Assembly: GCF_018613325.1 (NCBI RefSeq)
Contig: NZ_JAGGQJ010000023.1
Location: 62,001 to 126,000 of the forward strand
Origin: Bacillus sp. ISL-34
Lineage (GTDB): Bacteria; Bacillota; Bacilli; Bacillales; DSM-1321
Direction of reading: 5' to 3'
Length of the DNA: 64,000 bases
Position numbers and translations under genes: made by a program. Positions 44,514-54,324 of this stretch are shown in pieces. Numbering within the stretch: the stretch's first letter is position 1; each line of letters begins with the position of its first letter. Below the pieces are notes generated by a model. The model had not been told where the DNA came from, ran no database searches, and saw nothing but the letters and a program-made list of their open reading frames with translations.

Positions 44514-45839
44514 TTATAAAGCCACAGCATTTATTAGCAGGTCTGCAATATGCACCGCTTTCGTACATTCCCCCAAGTTTTCCCTCTCGATCCCCAATTG
44601 CATTTGCAGAAGACAGCCAGGGTTCGCCGTGACAACAATATCGGCCTGTGTCGATTTCGTGTGCTCCATTTTGGAGTCGAGAATATTCATGGACATCTCA
44701 GATTCTACAATATTATAAATACCAGCGGAGCCGCAGCATCGATCGGCATCCTTCATTTCCCTGAAGTCGATTCCTTCTATTGATTGAAGGAGAATTCGCG
44801 GTGCCAAGGAGGTGTTCATCACATTCCGTAAATGACAGGAATCCTGAAAAGTTACTGATTGAGCTGGCAGTTTCAAGCGAACTCTTTCCTGAAAACGCAA
44901 ATCAACAAGAATCTCGCTGATATCTTTCAACTTATTTTTAAATGCGATTGCACGTTCGTGCCATTCCGGTTCAGCTTGGAGCAGATGGTCATAATCTATG
45001 AGAAAACCTCCACAGCCGCCGGCATTCGTAATAATATAATCAACTTCTTCCGCTTCAAAAGCTTCTATATTCCGCTTGGCCAGTTGCTTTGCACCTGCTT
45101 TTTCGCCACTGTGCCCATGCAGCGCCCCGCAACATGCCTGGGATTTCGGAATGCCGATTTCACATCCGGCAAGCTGAAGAAGCTTTAGTGTTGCCTTGTT
45201 CGTTTCCAAAAACATCGTATCCATCAAGCAGCCGGAAAAAAAAGCCACCTTTTTGAGCGGCGTTCCGATTGCAGGCAGCTCGGTTGGCCTATTTTTCATT
45301 TCTGATTTTTTCGGGACTTTCGGCAGCACTTTTTCCATGGTTGCCAAATGATCCGGAAGCATGTTGAGGACTCCCGTTTTACGGGTCATGTATTGCAGGC
45401 CTGATCTCTGATAAAAGCCAAGCAAACTCGTCATGGCCTGCATTCGCTCCTGGTGCGGGAATAATCCACTAAAAGCGGCCTTGCGGATCGTTTTTACAGG
45501 GTAACTGTGCTTTTTATTCTGATGGATGATATCCCTTGCGTCTTCAAGTAGATGTCCATATTTCACACCTGAAGGACACACAGGTTCACAAGCCCTGCAG
45601 CCGAGGCAAAGACTCAACGAACGTTCTACATCCTCATCGGGCTCAATCACACCATCGGCCACCGCTTTCATAAGTGCAATCCGGCCCCTTGGTGAATAAG
45701 ATTCCTTCAGCCCCGATTCTATGTATGTCGGGCAATGGGGCAAGCAAAAGCCGCAGCGCATGCAATTCAACAATTCATCTTCATTCATTTTTTCCGCGAA
45801 TTGAATGGAAATGGTTTCCCTTTCCTGAACTGTCGTCAT
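44514..45839 (-). CDS. glcF: glycolate oxidase iron-sulfur subunit GlcF
   Basis: 441 residues. Two [4Fe-4S] motifs lie near the start, CMRCGFCLPHCP (about 22-33) and CLGCRACEPVCP (about 78-89). Two CCG domains follow, with CCGALHGHSGEK and CCGSAGIYN. It passes electrons from the FAD subunit GlcD to the quinone pool during oxidation of glycolate or another 2-hydroxyacid. Its start overlaps the glcD stop by 4 bases. In B. subtilis the pair is ysfC-ysfD. Confidence 0.93.
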   Translation of the reverse strand: MTTVQERETISIQFAEKMNEDELLNCMRCGFCLPHCPTYIESGLKESYSPRGRIALMKAVADGVIEPDEDVERSLSLCLGCRACEPVCPSGVKYGHLLEDARDIIHQNKKHSYPVKTIRKAAFSGLFPHQERMQAMTSLLGFYQRSGLQYMTRKTGVLNMLPDHLATMEKVLPKVPKKSEMKNRPTELPAIGTPLKKVAFFSGCLMDTMFLETNKATLKLLQLAGCEIGIPKSQACCGALHGHSGEKAGAKQLAKRNIEAFEAEEVDYIITNAGGCGGFLIDYDHLLQAEPEWHERAIAFKNKLKDISEILVDLRFQERVRLKLPAQSVTFQDSCHLRNVMNTSLAPRILLQSIEGIDFREMKDADRCCGSAGIYNIVESEMSMNILDSKMEHTKSTQADIVVTANPGCLLQMQLGIERENLGECTKAVHIADLLINAVAL

Positions 45840-47248
45840 GAAGAAACCACCACCCTTTTCCTTGTTTCCTTGGCAAATACTTTGCCGGGATTCATAATGT
45901 TATTGGGATCGAATGCTTGCTTTATCGCTCTCATGGCATCAATCCCTTCTTTCTTCAGCTTCCATTCAAGATAAGGAGCTTTCATCGCTCCTACACCATG
46001 TTCACCGGTAATCGTCCCGCCAAGGTCGATAGCCGCGGCAAAAATGTCGGCAAAAGCGAGCTCCACCCTCTCCATTTCCTCCTGATCACGAGCGTCGGTA
46101 ATGCACGTTGGATGCAGGTTCCCATCCCCAGCATGACCGAAAGTGCAAATGTCCACATTATGCTTGCCAGCGATTTCATTAATCGCTCTAACCATTTTGG
46201 CAATTTCCGAGCGGGGAACGGTTGCATCTTCCAAAATGGTCGTCGGCTTGAGGCGTGCCAGTGCGGAAAGGGCTGTCCGTCTTGCTGTTTTCAAGGCGAC
46301 AGCATCAGATTCCGTTTCAGCAATTTCCACGGAAACCGCCTTTTCCTCAAGACAGATATCGGCCATCCTTTTCATATCACGTTCCACCACTTCAGGCGGA
46401 CCATCCTGTTCAATCAGCAGGACGGCTTCCACATTGGTGGGCAAACCGATTTTCGCGAAATCCTCAACAACGATCAACGTAGGCCGATCCAGAAATTCCA
46501 ATGTAACAGGAATGATTTTATGTGAAATGATCTTGGCCACTGACTGGGCTGCAGCATCCAGATCTTGATATAAGGCAAGCATCGTCTTTGTAGTTTCCGG
46601 CATTGGGATCAGCTTTAAGATTGCTTCCGTAACGATGCCTAAGGTTCCTTCCGAGCCGACAAAAAGTTTCGTTAAATCGTATCCGGCTACATCTTTGGCA
46701 AGCTTGCCCCCTGTTCGAATGATGTCCCCATTCGGAAGGACCACTTCAAGCCCGATGACATAATCACGGGTGACTCCGTACTTTAATCCTCGCAGTCCAC
46801 CAGAGTTCTCATTAATGTTGCCGCCAATCGTTGAGATTTTCATCGAACTTGGATCAGGCGGATAAAACAAGCCCTTCTCTTCAACCGATGAAATCAAGTC
46901 CAACGTGATGAGCCCAGGCTGTACGGTCGCCGTTAAGTTTTCCTCATCTATTTCAAGCAATGAATTCATTCGATTGAATAAAAGGACAAGCCCCCCCTCT
47001 GTCGGGCAGGTGCCTCCGCTCAAATTCGTCCCAGAACCGCGTGGAACGATCGAAACATTGTATTCGTTGCAAACTTTGACGATGGCTGCGACTTCTGCTG
47101 TGCAGCCCGGTTTAATAACAGCATCCGGCATCGCTTGAAACCCTGGCGTTGCATCATATGAATAGACTAGACATTCCACTTTCGAGTCATCATAATTCTC
47201 TTGACCGACGATGGTAATAAGTAGCTGCTTGACCTGCTTTGTTAACAT
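45836..47248 (-). CDS. glcD: glycolate oxidase FAD-binding subunit GlcD
   Basis: 470 residues from ATG 47248, chosen because GGAGG lies 6 bases upstream. FAD_binding_4 domain: VPRGSGTNLSGGTCPTEGG near 70-88, PGLITLDL, DPSSMKISTIGGNINENSGG and GLKYGVTRDYVIGLEVVLP. C-terminal FAD-linked oxidase domain: FGHAGDGNLHP near 375, GTITGEHGVG near 415 and DPNNIMNPGKVF at the end. It oxidises glycolate or a related 2-hydroxyacid and works with GlcF. Confidence 0.94.
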   Translation of the reverse strand: MLTKQVKQLLITIVGQENYDDSKVECLVYSYDATPGFQAMPDAVIKPGCTAEVAAIVKVCNEYNVSIVPRGSGTNLSGGTCPTEGGLVLLFNRMNSLLEIDEENLTATVQPGLITLDLISSVEEKGLFYPPDPSSMKISTIGGNINENSGGLRGLKYGVTRDYVIGLEVVLPNGDIIRTGGKLAKDVAGYDLTKLFVGSEGTLGIVTEAILKLIPMPETTKTMLALYQDLDAAAQSVAKIISHKIIPVTLEFLDRPTLIVVEDFAKIGLPTNVEAVLLIEQDGPPEVVERDMKRMADICLEEKAVSVEIAETESDAVALKTARRTALSALARLKPTTILEDATVPRSEIAKMVRAINEIAGKHNVDICTFGHAGDGNLHPTCITDARDQEEMERVELAFADIFAAAIDLGGTITGEHGVGAMKAPYLEWKLKKEGIDAMRAIKQAFDPNNIMNPGKVFAKETRKRVVVSS

Positions 47249-47366
47249 GTACATCCTCCTCATATAAACATAGGAAATTCAAGATTTTTTATATGATGTA
47301 AGTATAAGAAAAAAAACACTCAACCTTCTATGTATGAACATATAGAATTTTGAGCTTTCCAGAGAA

Positions 47367-48479
47367 TTAATTTGTATGTTTATCCAATACACTTAATGCT
47401 AGATACATAGTGACTAAATCGGCCAGCTTCCTAGGATTCAGTCGGGTCAAATCTTCTATGCGCTTGAGTCTGTAATGGAGGGTATTGATATGGATATGCA
47501 GGGCTGCGGCGGTCTCTTTCAGAGATAGATCACATGCAAAATACATGGTAAGGGTTTTAAGCAGCTCCTCATTAGGAAGCAGCTCCTGAATTGTCCGGGA
47601 TAAATATTCCTGTCTTGTTTCAGCGGTAACTTCATCAAGCAGGACTTCAAGCTTCAAGTCTTCGTCAAATATGATCCCCGATGAAGGAAACGCGATTTTC
47701 AAGGAACGTTCCGATTTAAAAAACGCTGACCTGAAAGCGGATCCTGTTGCCCGCGAACTAACTCCTGCACACACTTTATAACCCGAACTCTCTTCCAGCT
47801 TATTTTTCAGTTTACTTAATTTCTTTAATTGCTGGTTTTTTGAACCGATGAAATCGGCTATTGAAAGAATGACGAATTGGTTCCTCCCCCAACGGACTGC
47901 GATGTCATTGGGATGCTGCTGTCTTATGTATATCTGAAGCGTTCTCCACACATGAGGTTCGATGATTTCCTCAGTCTTAAATTCACCAAGGGTGATGATC
48001 CGGTCTGCATGAACATCAATCCCAAGCAACTTGGCCTTCTGCAGGAAGAGCTCATTGAACGTCTGCAGCTGATGCCATTCAAATACGAAGAATTCCATCA
48101 GACGTGATTGGGATTCTGCTTGTTCGATATAATAGCTTTCCTGAATGAACATCTCCGTCATCTTTTTTAAAAGTTCCGCATAGGGGGAAACATGTTTGGG
48201 GTCGCCTGTAATTCCAATGACACAAACGGCTTCCTGGTTGAAGAAAATAGGTAGGTTTATACCCGCCTTCACTCCTTTCCAACTTCGTTCATCCTGTTTA
48301 TTGATGATCAATTTCTCACGATTGTTGAAAGCGTGGATGGCTCCTTCATGATAAGATCCAATACGGCTGCTATCGGTGCTCGCGATAATTGTGCCAGCAT
48401 GATCAATAATGATGATTTCCTCTTCAACCAGTTTTCGAACCTCATGAACCAATTTTCCTGCCACAGCTGCCAATTGCAT
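47367..48479 (-). CDS. ysfB: CdaR/PucR-type regulator with diacid recognition domain (YsfB)
   Basis: 370 residues. The N-terminal sugar-diacid recognition domain (about 1-135; IIDHAGTIIASTDSSRIGSYHEGA, GINLPIFFNQEAVCVIGITG) should bind a hydroxyacid. The C-terminal helix-turn-helix (about 300-360; LSLKETAAALHIHINTLHYRLKRIEDLTRLN) is the PucR type. Ribosome site AAGGAGGTC is 5 bases before ATG. It lies between the lactate permease and glcDF, all on one strand, so it probably activates glcDF in response to glycolate. Confidence 0.88.
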   Translation of the reverse strand: MQLAAVAGKLVHEVRKLVEEEIIIIDHAGTIIASTDSSRIGSYHEGAIHAFNNREKLIINKQDERSWKGVKAGINLPIFFNQEAVCVIGITGDPKHVSPYAELLKKMTEMFIQESYYIEQAESQSRLMEFFVFEWHQLQTFNELFLQKAKLLGIDVHADRIITLGEFKTEEIIEPHVWRTLQIYIRQQHPNDIAVRWGRNQFVILSIADFIGSKNQQLKKLSKLKNKLEESSGYKVCAGVSSRATGSAFRSAFFKSERSLKIAFPSSGIIFDEDLKLEVLLDEVTAETRQEYLSRTIQELLPNEELLKTLTMYFACDLSLKETAAALHIHINTLHYRLKRIEDLTRLNPRKLADLVTMYLALSVLDKHTN

Positions 48480-48518
48480 TATATGACCTCCTTTTTTGAC
48501 TGGACTTGAAAATATTTC

Positions 48519-48544
48519 GAGGCTCCCTATGAAAAGGGAGCCTC
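48519..48544 (-). terminator. terminator of the L-lactate permease gene
   Basis: GAGGCTCCC/GGGAGCCTC stem with an 8-base loop, between the permease and the ysfB start. The T run is poor (GAAATATTTTC). Confidence 0.75.
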
Positions 48545-48551
48545 ATTCTAC

Positions 48552-50240
48552 TTATGGAATCATCCAGGAAAGGACGCCATTTTGCAAGAAGGTAATCACA
48601 CAAACAAGCAGCAATAAGAAAAGACTATGTTTGAGCGTGAATCTCAATAATTCCGATTCCCTGCCCGCCAATCCAACGGCGGCACAGGCAATCGCTATCG
48701 ATTGCGGTGAAATCATCTTTCCGGTGACCCCTCCGGAAGAGTTGGCCCCAAGTGCCAGGACCGGTTCCATCCCCACTTTAAGAGCGGTCACTTTCTGCAG
48801 ACTGCCAAATAAGAGGTTGGCCGATGTATCCGATCCGGTAATGAATACACCCAGCCAGCCGAGAACCGGTGCGAAGAACGGAAATAAATCACCCGATTTT
48901 GCAAGGGTCATCCCTAATGTTGTCGACATGCCTGAAGCATTCGTTACATAGGCAAAAGCCACCACGGCAGAAATCATCAAGATTGGTTTCGCCAACTCTT
49001 TCATCGCTTCAACATAGGTGCCAAAAAAGTCTTTTGCAGACATGTGTGCGATGAACTTCGTTACGATGGCAGCCAGTAAAATGGCAGTCCCGGCTGCTCC
49101 AAGCAGTTCTATTTTATAGAAAGCCGCTATCGGCAATCCATTGCTTCCGATTATCTCATTATGCAGACCTGGGACTTCTATTTGGAAGGTTAATAATTTC
49201 CCGAGTTCATTGATTACGCCAAGCAGCGCATTGTTGCCTTCATAATGTCCTGAGAGTGCCGGCTTTATTGGGTTCATTCCCCATATGGTTATGAAAAGCG
49301 TTAACAGAAGGAATGGTGACCAAGCATGGAATACTTGCCATTTCGTGTACTTTGTTTCCGCTTCTGCTGTATATGAAGGTTCGATTGCTGCTGCCGTTTC
49401 CTCGGATGCAAAGCGAAAGATCGTCTTAGGTTTCCAGAATTTAAGGAAGATCGCCAATGCAAATAGTGACACTAACGCAGAAAGGATGTCCGGTAATTCG
49501 GGCCCAAGAAAATTTGAACTTAAGTACTGTGTGATGGCAAAGGAAAATCCAGAAACCAAAATTGCCGGCAAGACTTCAAGCGACCTTTTCCACCCAGTCA
49601 TTATCAAAATGAGATAAAGCGGAATGAAAGCCGAAAGGAATGGCAATTGGCGGCCGACCATTTTTGAAATCTCCATGGCGGCTATGCCAGTAGGTCCTTC
49701 CATGGCGATGATCGGTATTCCAACCGCCCCGAATGCTACCGGAGCGGTATTCGCGATCAAACAAATCCCGGCTGCATATAGCGGGTTAAATCCGAGACCA
49801 ACCAAAAGCGCGGCTGAAATGGCGACAGGTGCTCCAAATCCCGCGGCACCTTCTAAAAATGCCCCAAAAGAAAATGCCACCAATAATGCCTGAAGGCGGC
49901 GGTCTTCCGTAAGCGATAGCACCGAAGAACGAATGATATTGAATTGTCCGCTTTTAACAGTCATTTTGTACAAAAATACGGAAGTGATGATTATCCATCC
50001 GATTGGGAGCAGCCCATATACCGCTCCTTGTGAAGCAGACATCACCGCTTTTCCTGCCGGCATTCCATATATCAATACAGCCACTGCAAGAGCTACAAGC
50101 AACGTGGTTATACCTGCAATATAACCTTTCATACGTTTGATGGTAAGAGCCCAGAAAAAGTAAAGAATTGGAATGAGTGCGGCAAGAGATGATAAAACTA
50201 AATTATCGGTGATCGGCGTAAAGTTTTGTGTCCATGTCAT
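48552..50240 (-). CDS. lutP: L-lactate permease
   Basis: 562 residues with about 13 membrane spans. LctP family landmarks: LVAFSFGAFLEGAAGFGAPVAISAALLVGLGFNPLYAAG near 113-151, GLPIAAFYKIELLGAAGTAILLA, and ITGSDTSANLLFGSLQKVTA with LGANSSGGVTGKMISPQSIAIA near 465-520. It imports L-lactate with protons. A LutR-type operator palindrome lies upstream at 50328-50340, so it should respond to the same regulator as lutABC. Confidence 0.95.
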   Translation of the reverse strand: MTWTQNFTPITDNLVLSSLAALIPILYFFWALTIKRMKGYIAGITTLLVALAVAVLIYGMPAGKAVMSASQGAVYGLLPIGWIIITSVFLYKMTVKSGQFNIIRSSVLSLTEDRRLQALLVAFSFGAFLEGAAGFGAPVAISAALLVGLGFNPLYAAGICLIANTAPVAFGAVGIPIIAMEGPTGIAAMEISKMVGRQLPFLSAFIPLYLILIMTGWKRSLEVLPAILVSGFSFAITQYLSSNFLGPELPDILSALVSLFALAIFLKFWKPKTIFRFASEETAAAIEPSYTAEAETKYTKWQVFHAWSPFLLLTLFITIWGMNPIKPALSGHYEGNNALLGVINELGKLLTFQIEVPGLHNEIIGSNGLPIAAFYKIELLGAAGTAILLAAIVTKFIAHMSAKDFFGTYVEAMKELAKPILMISAVVAFAYVTNASGMSTTLGMTLAKSGDLFPFFAPVLGWLGVFITGSDTSANLLFGSLQKVTALKVGMEPVLALGANSSGGVTGKMISPQSIAIACAAVGLAGRESELLRFTLKHSLFLLLLVCVITFLQNGVLSWMIP

Positions 50241-50327
50241 TCATTTCGACTCCATTTCCTATATTTTTTTTAAAAAATTCAGAAATCAACAACGAATTGA
50301 AACCCCTTACATATCCAAATATTCAAA

Positions 50328-50340
50328 GTCATCAGATGAC
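50328..50340. promoter_or_regulatory. LutR-type operator upstream of lutP/lutR
   Basis: GTCATCAGATGAC, a perfect palindrome around a central A. It contains TCATC-N-GATGA, which I recall as the published B. subtilis LutR motif. An identical copy lies upstream of lutA. Confidence 0.75.
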
Positions 50341-50494
50341 TTGATGATTATTCATTAAAATTAAAGTATTAAAAATATAAAATCAAGATATTTTTTATTT
50401 TTTGTCGATTTTTTACCCTTCAGGAAGTGTCAAAGATCATTTGTGTTATATAATATTAACCAGAGAAACTCATAGAAAATAGAGGTGCTACTAC

Positions 50495-51226
50495 TTGGTA
50501 TATAAAAAAATAAAGCCGAAAAAAATTTATGAAGAAGTCAGCGATGAACTTTATGAAATGATTCGGTCAGGCAGCCTGAAACCAGGTGAACAATTGGATT
50601 CGATTCAGCAGCTTGCGGAAAATTTCCAAGTCGGACGCCCGGCCATCCGCGAAGCATTAAGTGCATTAAGTTCAATGGGTCTCATTGAAATAAAACAAGG
50701 TGAAGGAACATTCGTTAAAACCTTCGACCCCACCATCATGAACCATCCATTGTCTGCCGCCCTTTTGATGGACCAAGACAATATCAAGCATTTACTGGAA
50801 GTCCGGAAAATCCTTGAATCCGGTACGGCAGAAGTGGCAGCGAAGATGAGAACGGAAGAAAACCTTATCGAACTCAAGGAAAGCCTTTTTAATATGGAAA
50901 AGGTATCCGACGATGAAGAGCTAAGTGATAAAGCGGATATCGCCTTCCATGTTGCAGTGGCAAATGCATCACAAAATGAACTCCTGATTACATTGATGAA
51001 CCATGTTTCAGAATTAATGACGGAAAAAATGGGTGATATCCGCCGGATTGCGCTTTATTCCGAAGAGATGACACTTAAGCAGCTTTACCAGCAGCATGTC
51101 CGGATTTATGATGCAATCGTGGCACAGGATGAAGACGGAGCGCGCAGTGCCATGCTGTTTCACCTTCAAAGCGTCGAGGAATCACTGGACCGGGTCATCC
51201 AAAAAAATCAGCAAAAGTATAGTTGA
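50495..51226 (+). CDS. lutR: GntR/FadR-family lactate utilisation regulator LutR
   Basis: 243 residues. GntR winged helix at about 10-75 (IYEEVSDELYEMIRSGSLKPGEQL, GRPAIREALSALSSMGLIEIKQGEGTFV). The FCD ligand domain is at about 95-230, with metal-site histidines in DIAFHVAVA and QQHVRIYDAI. In B. subtilis LutR represses lutABC and lutP until L-lactate is present. The start is TTG 50495 with AGAGGTG upstream. It is divergent from lutP and followed by lutABC. Confidence 0.93.
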   Translation: MVYKKIKPKKIYEEVSDELYEMIRSGSLKPGEQLDSIQQLAENFQVGRPAIREALSALSSMGLIEIKQGEGTFVKTFDPTIMNHPLSAALLMDQDNIKHLLEVRKILESGTAEVAAKMRTEENLIELKESLFNMEKVSDDEELSDKADIAFHVAVANASQNELLITLMNHVSELMTEKMGDIRRIALYSEEMTLKQLYQQHVRIYDAIVAQDEDGARSAMLFHLQSVEESLDRVIQKNQQKYS

Positions 51227-51285
51227 TCTTCCTTTAAATTTTAAAAATACTCTATACAAAAAAGGATTAAATTGATATATTATTT

Positions 51286-51299
51286 TGAAAACGATTAAA
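51286..51299. promoter_or_regulatory. cre-like site upstream of lutA
   Basis: TGAAAACGATTAAA differs from the CcpA consensus TGWAANCGNTNWCA only at position 13. Catabolite repression of lactate use would be logical; this is only a sequence match. Confidence 0.4.
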
Positions 51300-51352
51300 A
51301 AATCTTGGAAATTGGTATATTCTCTTAAACCATTTCCTTTTTCCATTTTCTA

Positions 51353-51365
51353 GTCATCAGATGAC
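51353..51365. promoter_or_regulatory. LutR-type operator upstream of lutA
   Basis: GTCATCAGATGAC again, identical in all 13 bases to the copy at 50328-50340, 33 bases before the lutA start. Confidence 0.8.
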
Positions 51366-51397
51366 CTGTTAACTTACTTGAAAAAGGAGGAATTCAA

Positions 51398-52114
51398 TTG
51401 AAAGTTACTCTCTTTGCAACATGTTTAGTGGATTTGTTTCAATCCAATGTCGGCAAAGCGACAGTGGAGCTGCTCGAGAGATTAGGCTGTGAGATCGATT
51501 TCCCGGAGTCCCAGATATGCTGCGGACAGCCTGCATATAATAGCGGGTATACGAAGGAATCGAAGGAAGCCATGAAAAAGATGATTAAAACGTTCGCGGA
51601 TGCACAATACATCGTAACCCCCTCCGGTTCCTGTGCAGCGATGTTCAAAGAATATCCGGTCCTTTTCAAAGGCGATCCCAAATGGGAAAAGAAAGCGGCA
51701 TCATTAGCGGCTAAAACATATGAGTTGACCCAATTCATCGTCGATGTGTTAAAAGTGACCGACGTCGGGGCGACCCTTAAGGGAAAGGCCACTTATCATA
51801 CTTCATGCCATATGACACGGCTGCTTAAGGTGAAGGAAGCACCTGCCATCTTGTTAAGACATGTCAGGGGGCTGAAAATGACACCGCTTCCGGATGCCCA
51901 AAACTGCTGCGGGTTCGGAGGGACCTTTTCGGTCAAGATGGGTGACATTTCCGGGCAGATGGTCGAGGAGAAAGTCTGCAAAATCGAAGATACCGGGGCC
52001 GATTTTTTAATCGGCGGGGATGCAGGATGTTTGATGAATATCGGCGGACGGATCCAAAGGAAGGGGCAACCGGTGAAAGTGCTTCATATTGCGGAAGTCC
52101 TGAATAGTATTTAA
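51398..52114 (+). CDS. lutA: lactate utilisation protein A (CCG-domain iron-sulfur protein)
   Basis: 238 residues. Two CCG domains: [11 protein letters not shown] near 46-56 and [12 protein letters not shown] near 167-178, with [12 protein letters not shown] and [11 protein letters not shown] between them. These bind a [4Fe-4S]-type cluster. LutA, LutB and LutC together oxidise L-lactate to pyruvate. The start is TTG 51398, with AAAGGAGG 8 bases upstream. First gene of lutABC, 33 bases after the operator. Confidence 0.95.
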   Translation: MKVTLFATCLVDLFQSNVGKATVELLERLGCEIDFPESQICCGQPAYNSGYTKESKEAMKKMIKTFADAQYIVTPSGSCAAMFKEYPVLFKGDPKWEKKAASLAAKTYELTQFIVDVLKVTDVGATLKGKATYHTSCHMTRLLKVKEAPAILLRHVRGLKMTPLPDAQNCCGFGGTFSVKMGDISGQMVEEKVCKIEDTGADFLIGGDAGCLMNIGGRIQRKGQPVKVLHIAEVLNSI

Positions 52115-52138
52115 AGAAAGCGAGGAGGGGAAAAACTT

Positions 52139-53569
52139 ATGGCTATGAAAACCAGCTCTGCCAAGTTTAAAGACCGGGTGGATGAAGGAATACATAATGA
52201 TTTTATGCGATTGGCCGTATCGAGTGCCCAAGAACGATTACACGGACGGCGGCTGACTGCCGTTGATGAATTGGGAAGCTGGGAGGATTGGCGTTCCCTT
52301 GGGGAAGAGATCCGGCAGCATGTGCTTAGTAACCTTGATTTCTATTTGCACCAGCTCGCAGAAAATGTTTCGAAAAGGGGCGGCCATGTCTTCTTCGCTG
52401 AAACGGCTGAAGAAGCGAGCGGATACATCAAGGATGTCATTGTAAAAAAGAATGCCAAAAAGGTCGTGAAATCCAAATCGATGGTCACGGAAGAGATCAA
52501 TTTGAATGCCACTCTTGAAGCAGTTGGCCTCGATGTCGTTGAAACGGACCTTGGTGAATACATTTTACAAGTGGATGATCATGATCCCCCTTCCCATATC
52601 GTCGCACCTGCTCTCCATAAAAATAAAGAGCAGATTAGGGATGTTTTTAAAGAAAAGCTTGCATATACACAAACCGAAAAACCGGAAGAGCTTACCGCCC
52701 ATGTCCGGGGCATTCTGCGGAAAGATTTCTTAAGCGCAGATGTAGGTATTACCGGCTGTAATTTTGCGATTGCGGAAACGGGCTCGATCGGTTTGGTGAC
52801 GAATGAAGGTAATGCCGATTTGGTCACTTCCCTCCCAAAAACGCAAATCACCGTGATGGGAATGGAACGGCTTGTGCCTACATTCGATGAATTCGAAGTC
52901 CTTGTCAGCTTATTGACAAGAAGCGCTGTCGGCCAAAGGTTGACCAGTTACATCACCGCACTTACCGGTCCGCGTGATGAAGGCGATGTAGACGGACCCG
53001 AGGAATTTCATCTTGTGATCGTAGATAATGGACGCTCCTCCATTTTAGGAACTGAGTTTCAATCCGTCCTTCAATGCATTCGCTGTGCTGCCTGTATAAA
53101 TGTCTGCCCGGTCTATCGCCAGGTTGGCGGTCATTCATATGGTTCAATATATCCGGGACCAATCGGTGCTGTGCTTTCTCCCTTACTCGGAGGATATGAT
53201 GATTTCAAGGAGCTGCCATATGCCTCCACTCTATGTGCAGCCTGTACAGATGCCTGTCCGGTAAAGATTCCTCTCCATGATTTACTGAGGAAGCATCGTG
53301 AAGTCATCGTTGAAAAGGAAAAAATGGCGCCATTTTCAGAAAAGATGGCCATGAAAGCCTTCGGAATCGGTGCGGCCTCGCCCATGCTTTATAAGTTCGG
53401 CTCCAAAATGGCCCCATCAGCGATGTCTCCTTTTAAAACGGGGGATATCATCTCAAAAGGACCAGGACCACTCAAAACTTGGACAGAAAGCCGCGAGTTC
53501 CCTGCTCCAGGAAAAGAGAGCTTTCGGGACTGGTTCAAAAATCGGGAAAAAGGAGGGAAACCATCATGA
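52139..53569 (+). CDS. lutB: lactate utilisation protein B (LUD domain, iron-sulfur)
   Basis: 476 residues. The LUD (DUF162) domain fills about 60-300 ([44 protein letters not shown]). Two [4Fe-4S] motifs follow near 315 and 370: [15 protein letters not shown] and [14 protein letters not shown]. It is the electron-transfer part of the lactate oxidation complex. The gene overlaps the lutC start by 4 bases (ATGA) and lies 24 bases after lutA. Confidence 0.96.
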   Translation: MAMKTSSAKFKDRVDEGIHNDFMRLAVSSAQERLHGRRLTAVDELGSWEDWRSLGEEIRQHVLSNLDFYLHQLAENVSKRGGHVFFAETAEEASGYIKDVIVKKNAKKVVKSKSMVTEEINLNATLEAVGLDVVETDLGEYILQVDDHDPPSHIVAPALHKNKEQIRDVFKEKLAYTQTEKPEELTAHVRGILRKDFLSADVGITGCNFAIAETGSIGLVTNEGNADLVTSLPKTQITVMGMERLVPTFDEFEVLVSLLTRSAVGQRLTSYITALTGPRDEGDVDGPEEFHLVIVDNGRSSILGTEFQSVLQCIRCAACINVCPVYRQVGGHSYGSIYPGPIGAVLSPLLGGYDDFKELPYASTLCAACTDACPVKIPLHDLLRKHREVIVEKEKMAPFSEKMAMKAFGIGAASPMLYKFGSKMAPSAMSPFKTGDIISKGPGPLKTWTESREFPAPGKESFRDWFKNREKGGKPS

Positions 53570-54267
53570 ATGGAACCATCCATAATGAAGGGACATTTTT
53601 AAACAATATAGCCAAAAACCTGGGAAGGGCTCCTATTACGGAAGGCATCTCCGTTCCGGAATGGAAGCACGCCCCCCAAAAAGAAGTTTTGAAGCATGCG
53701 ACACCAAATGATCTTGTCGCGGAATTGAAGGAGCAATGTAAACGGGTACATACTCAGCTTCACATGACCGACACCAAGCAAGTGATGCATTGTTTAAAAC
53801 GGGTGATCGAGGAGCTTGGAAACGGATCCTTGATCATCCCTAAGGACGATCGATTTTCCGACTATGGGTTAGACGGTATCTTAAGAGAAAAAGATGTCCA
53901 TATATGGGATCACCAAACCGGGAAAGAAAATATCGAAAAAGCCGAAAGTGCTAACATCGGAATCACATTCAGTGAGATGACACTAGCAGAATCAGCGACG
54001 GTCGTCTTGTTCAGCGACAAGGACCACGGCCGTTCCATCAGCTTCCTTCCTTCCTGCCATGTTTCCATCATTCCAAAAAGCACCATCGTTCCGCGAATGA
54101 CCCCGGCTGCTGCGGCCATCCGTTCAAAAGTTAACCGGGGCGAAGTCGTTCCTTCCTGCATCAATTTCATAACAGGGCCGAGCAACTCTGCTGATATCGA
54201 AATGGACCTTGTCGTCGGCGTCCATGGACCGATCAAAGCGGTTTATATAATCGTCGAAGATAAGTAG
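53566..54267 (+). CDS. lutC: lactate utilisation protein C (LUD domain)
   Basis: 233 residues. One LUD domain with [21 protein letters not shown] and [12 protein letters not shown] near the middle and [26 protein letters not shown] at the end, the family's closing motif. I start it at ATG 53566 (AGGAGGG ribosome site); the frame opens further upstream inside lutB. The last gene of lutABC, followed by a terminator. Confidence 0.95.
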   Translation: MNGTIHNEGTFLNNIAKNLGRAPITEGISVPEWKHAPQKEVLKHATPNDLVAELKEQCKRVHTQLHMTDTKQVMHCLKRVIEELGNGSLIIPKDDRFSDYGLDGILREKDVHIWDHQTGKENIEKAESANIGITFSEMTLAESATVVLFSDKDHGRSISFLPSCHVSIIPKSTIVPRMTPAAAAIRSKVNRGEVVPSCINFITGPSNSADIEMDLVVGVHGPIKAVYIIVEDK

Positions 54268-54280
54268 AAAATAGGAAAAG

Positions 54281-54316
54281 AAAATGGAGAGGTCCTGATT
54301 AGGCCTCTCCATTTTT
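54281..54316. terminator. bidirectional terminator between lutC and ysdC
   Basis: AAATGGAGAGG/CCTCTCCATTT stem with an 11-base loop and T/A runs on both sides. The two genes converge. Confidence 0.88.
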
Positions 54317-54324
54317 AATTTCCA

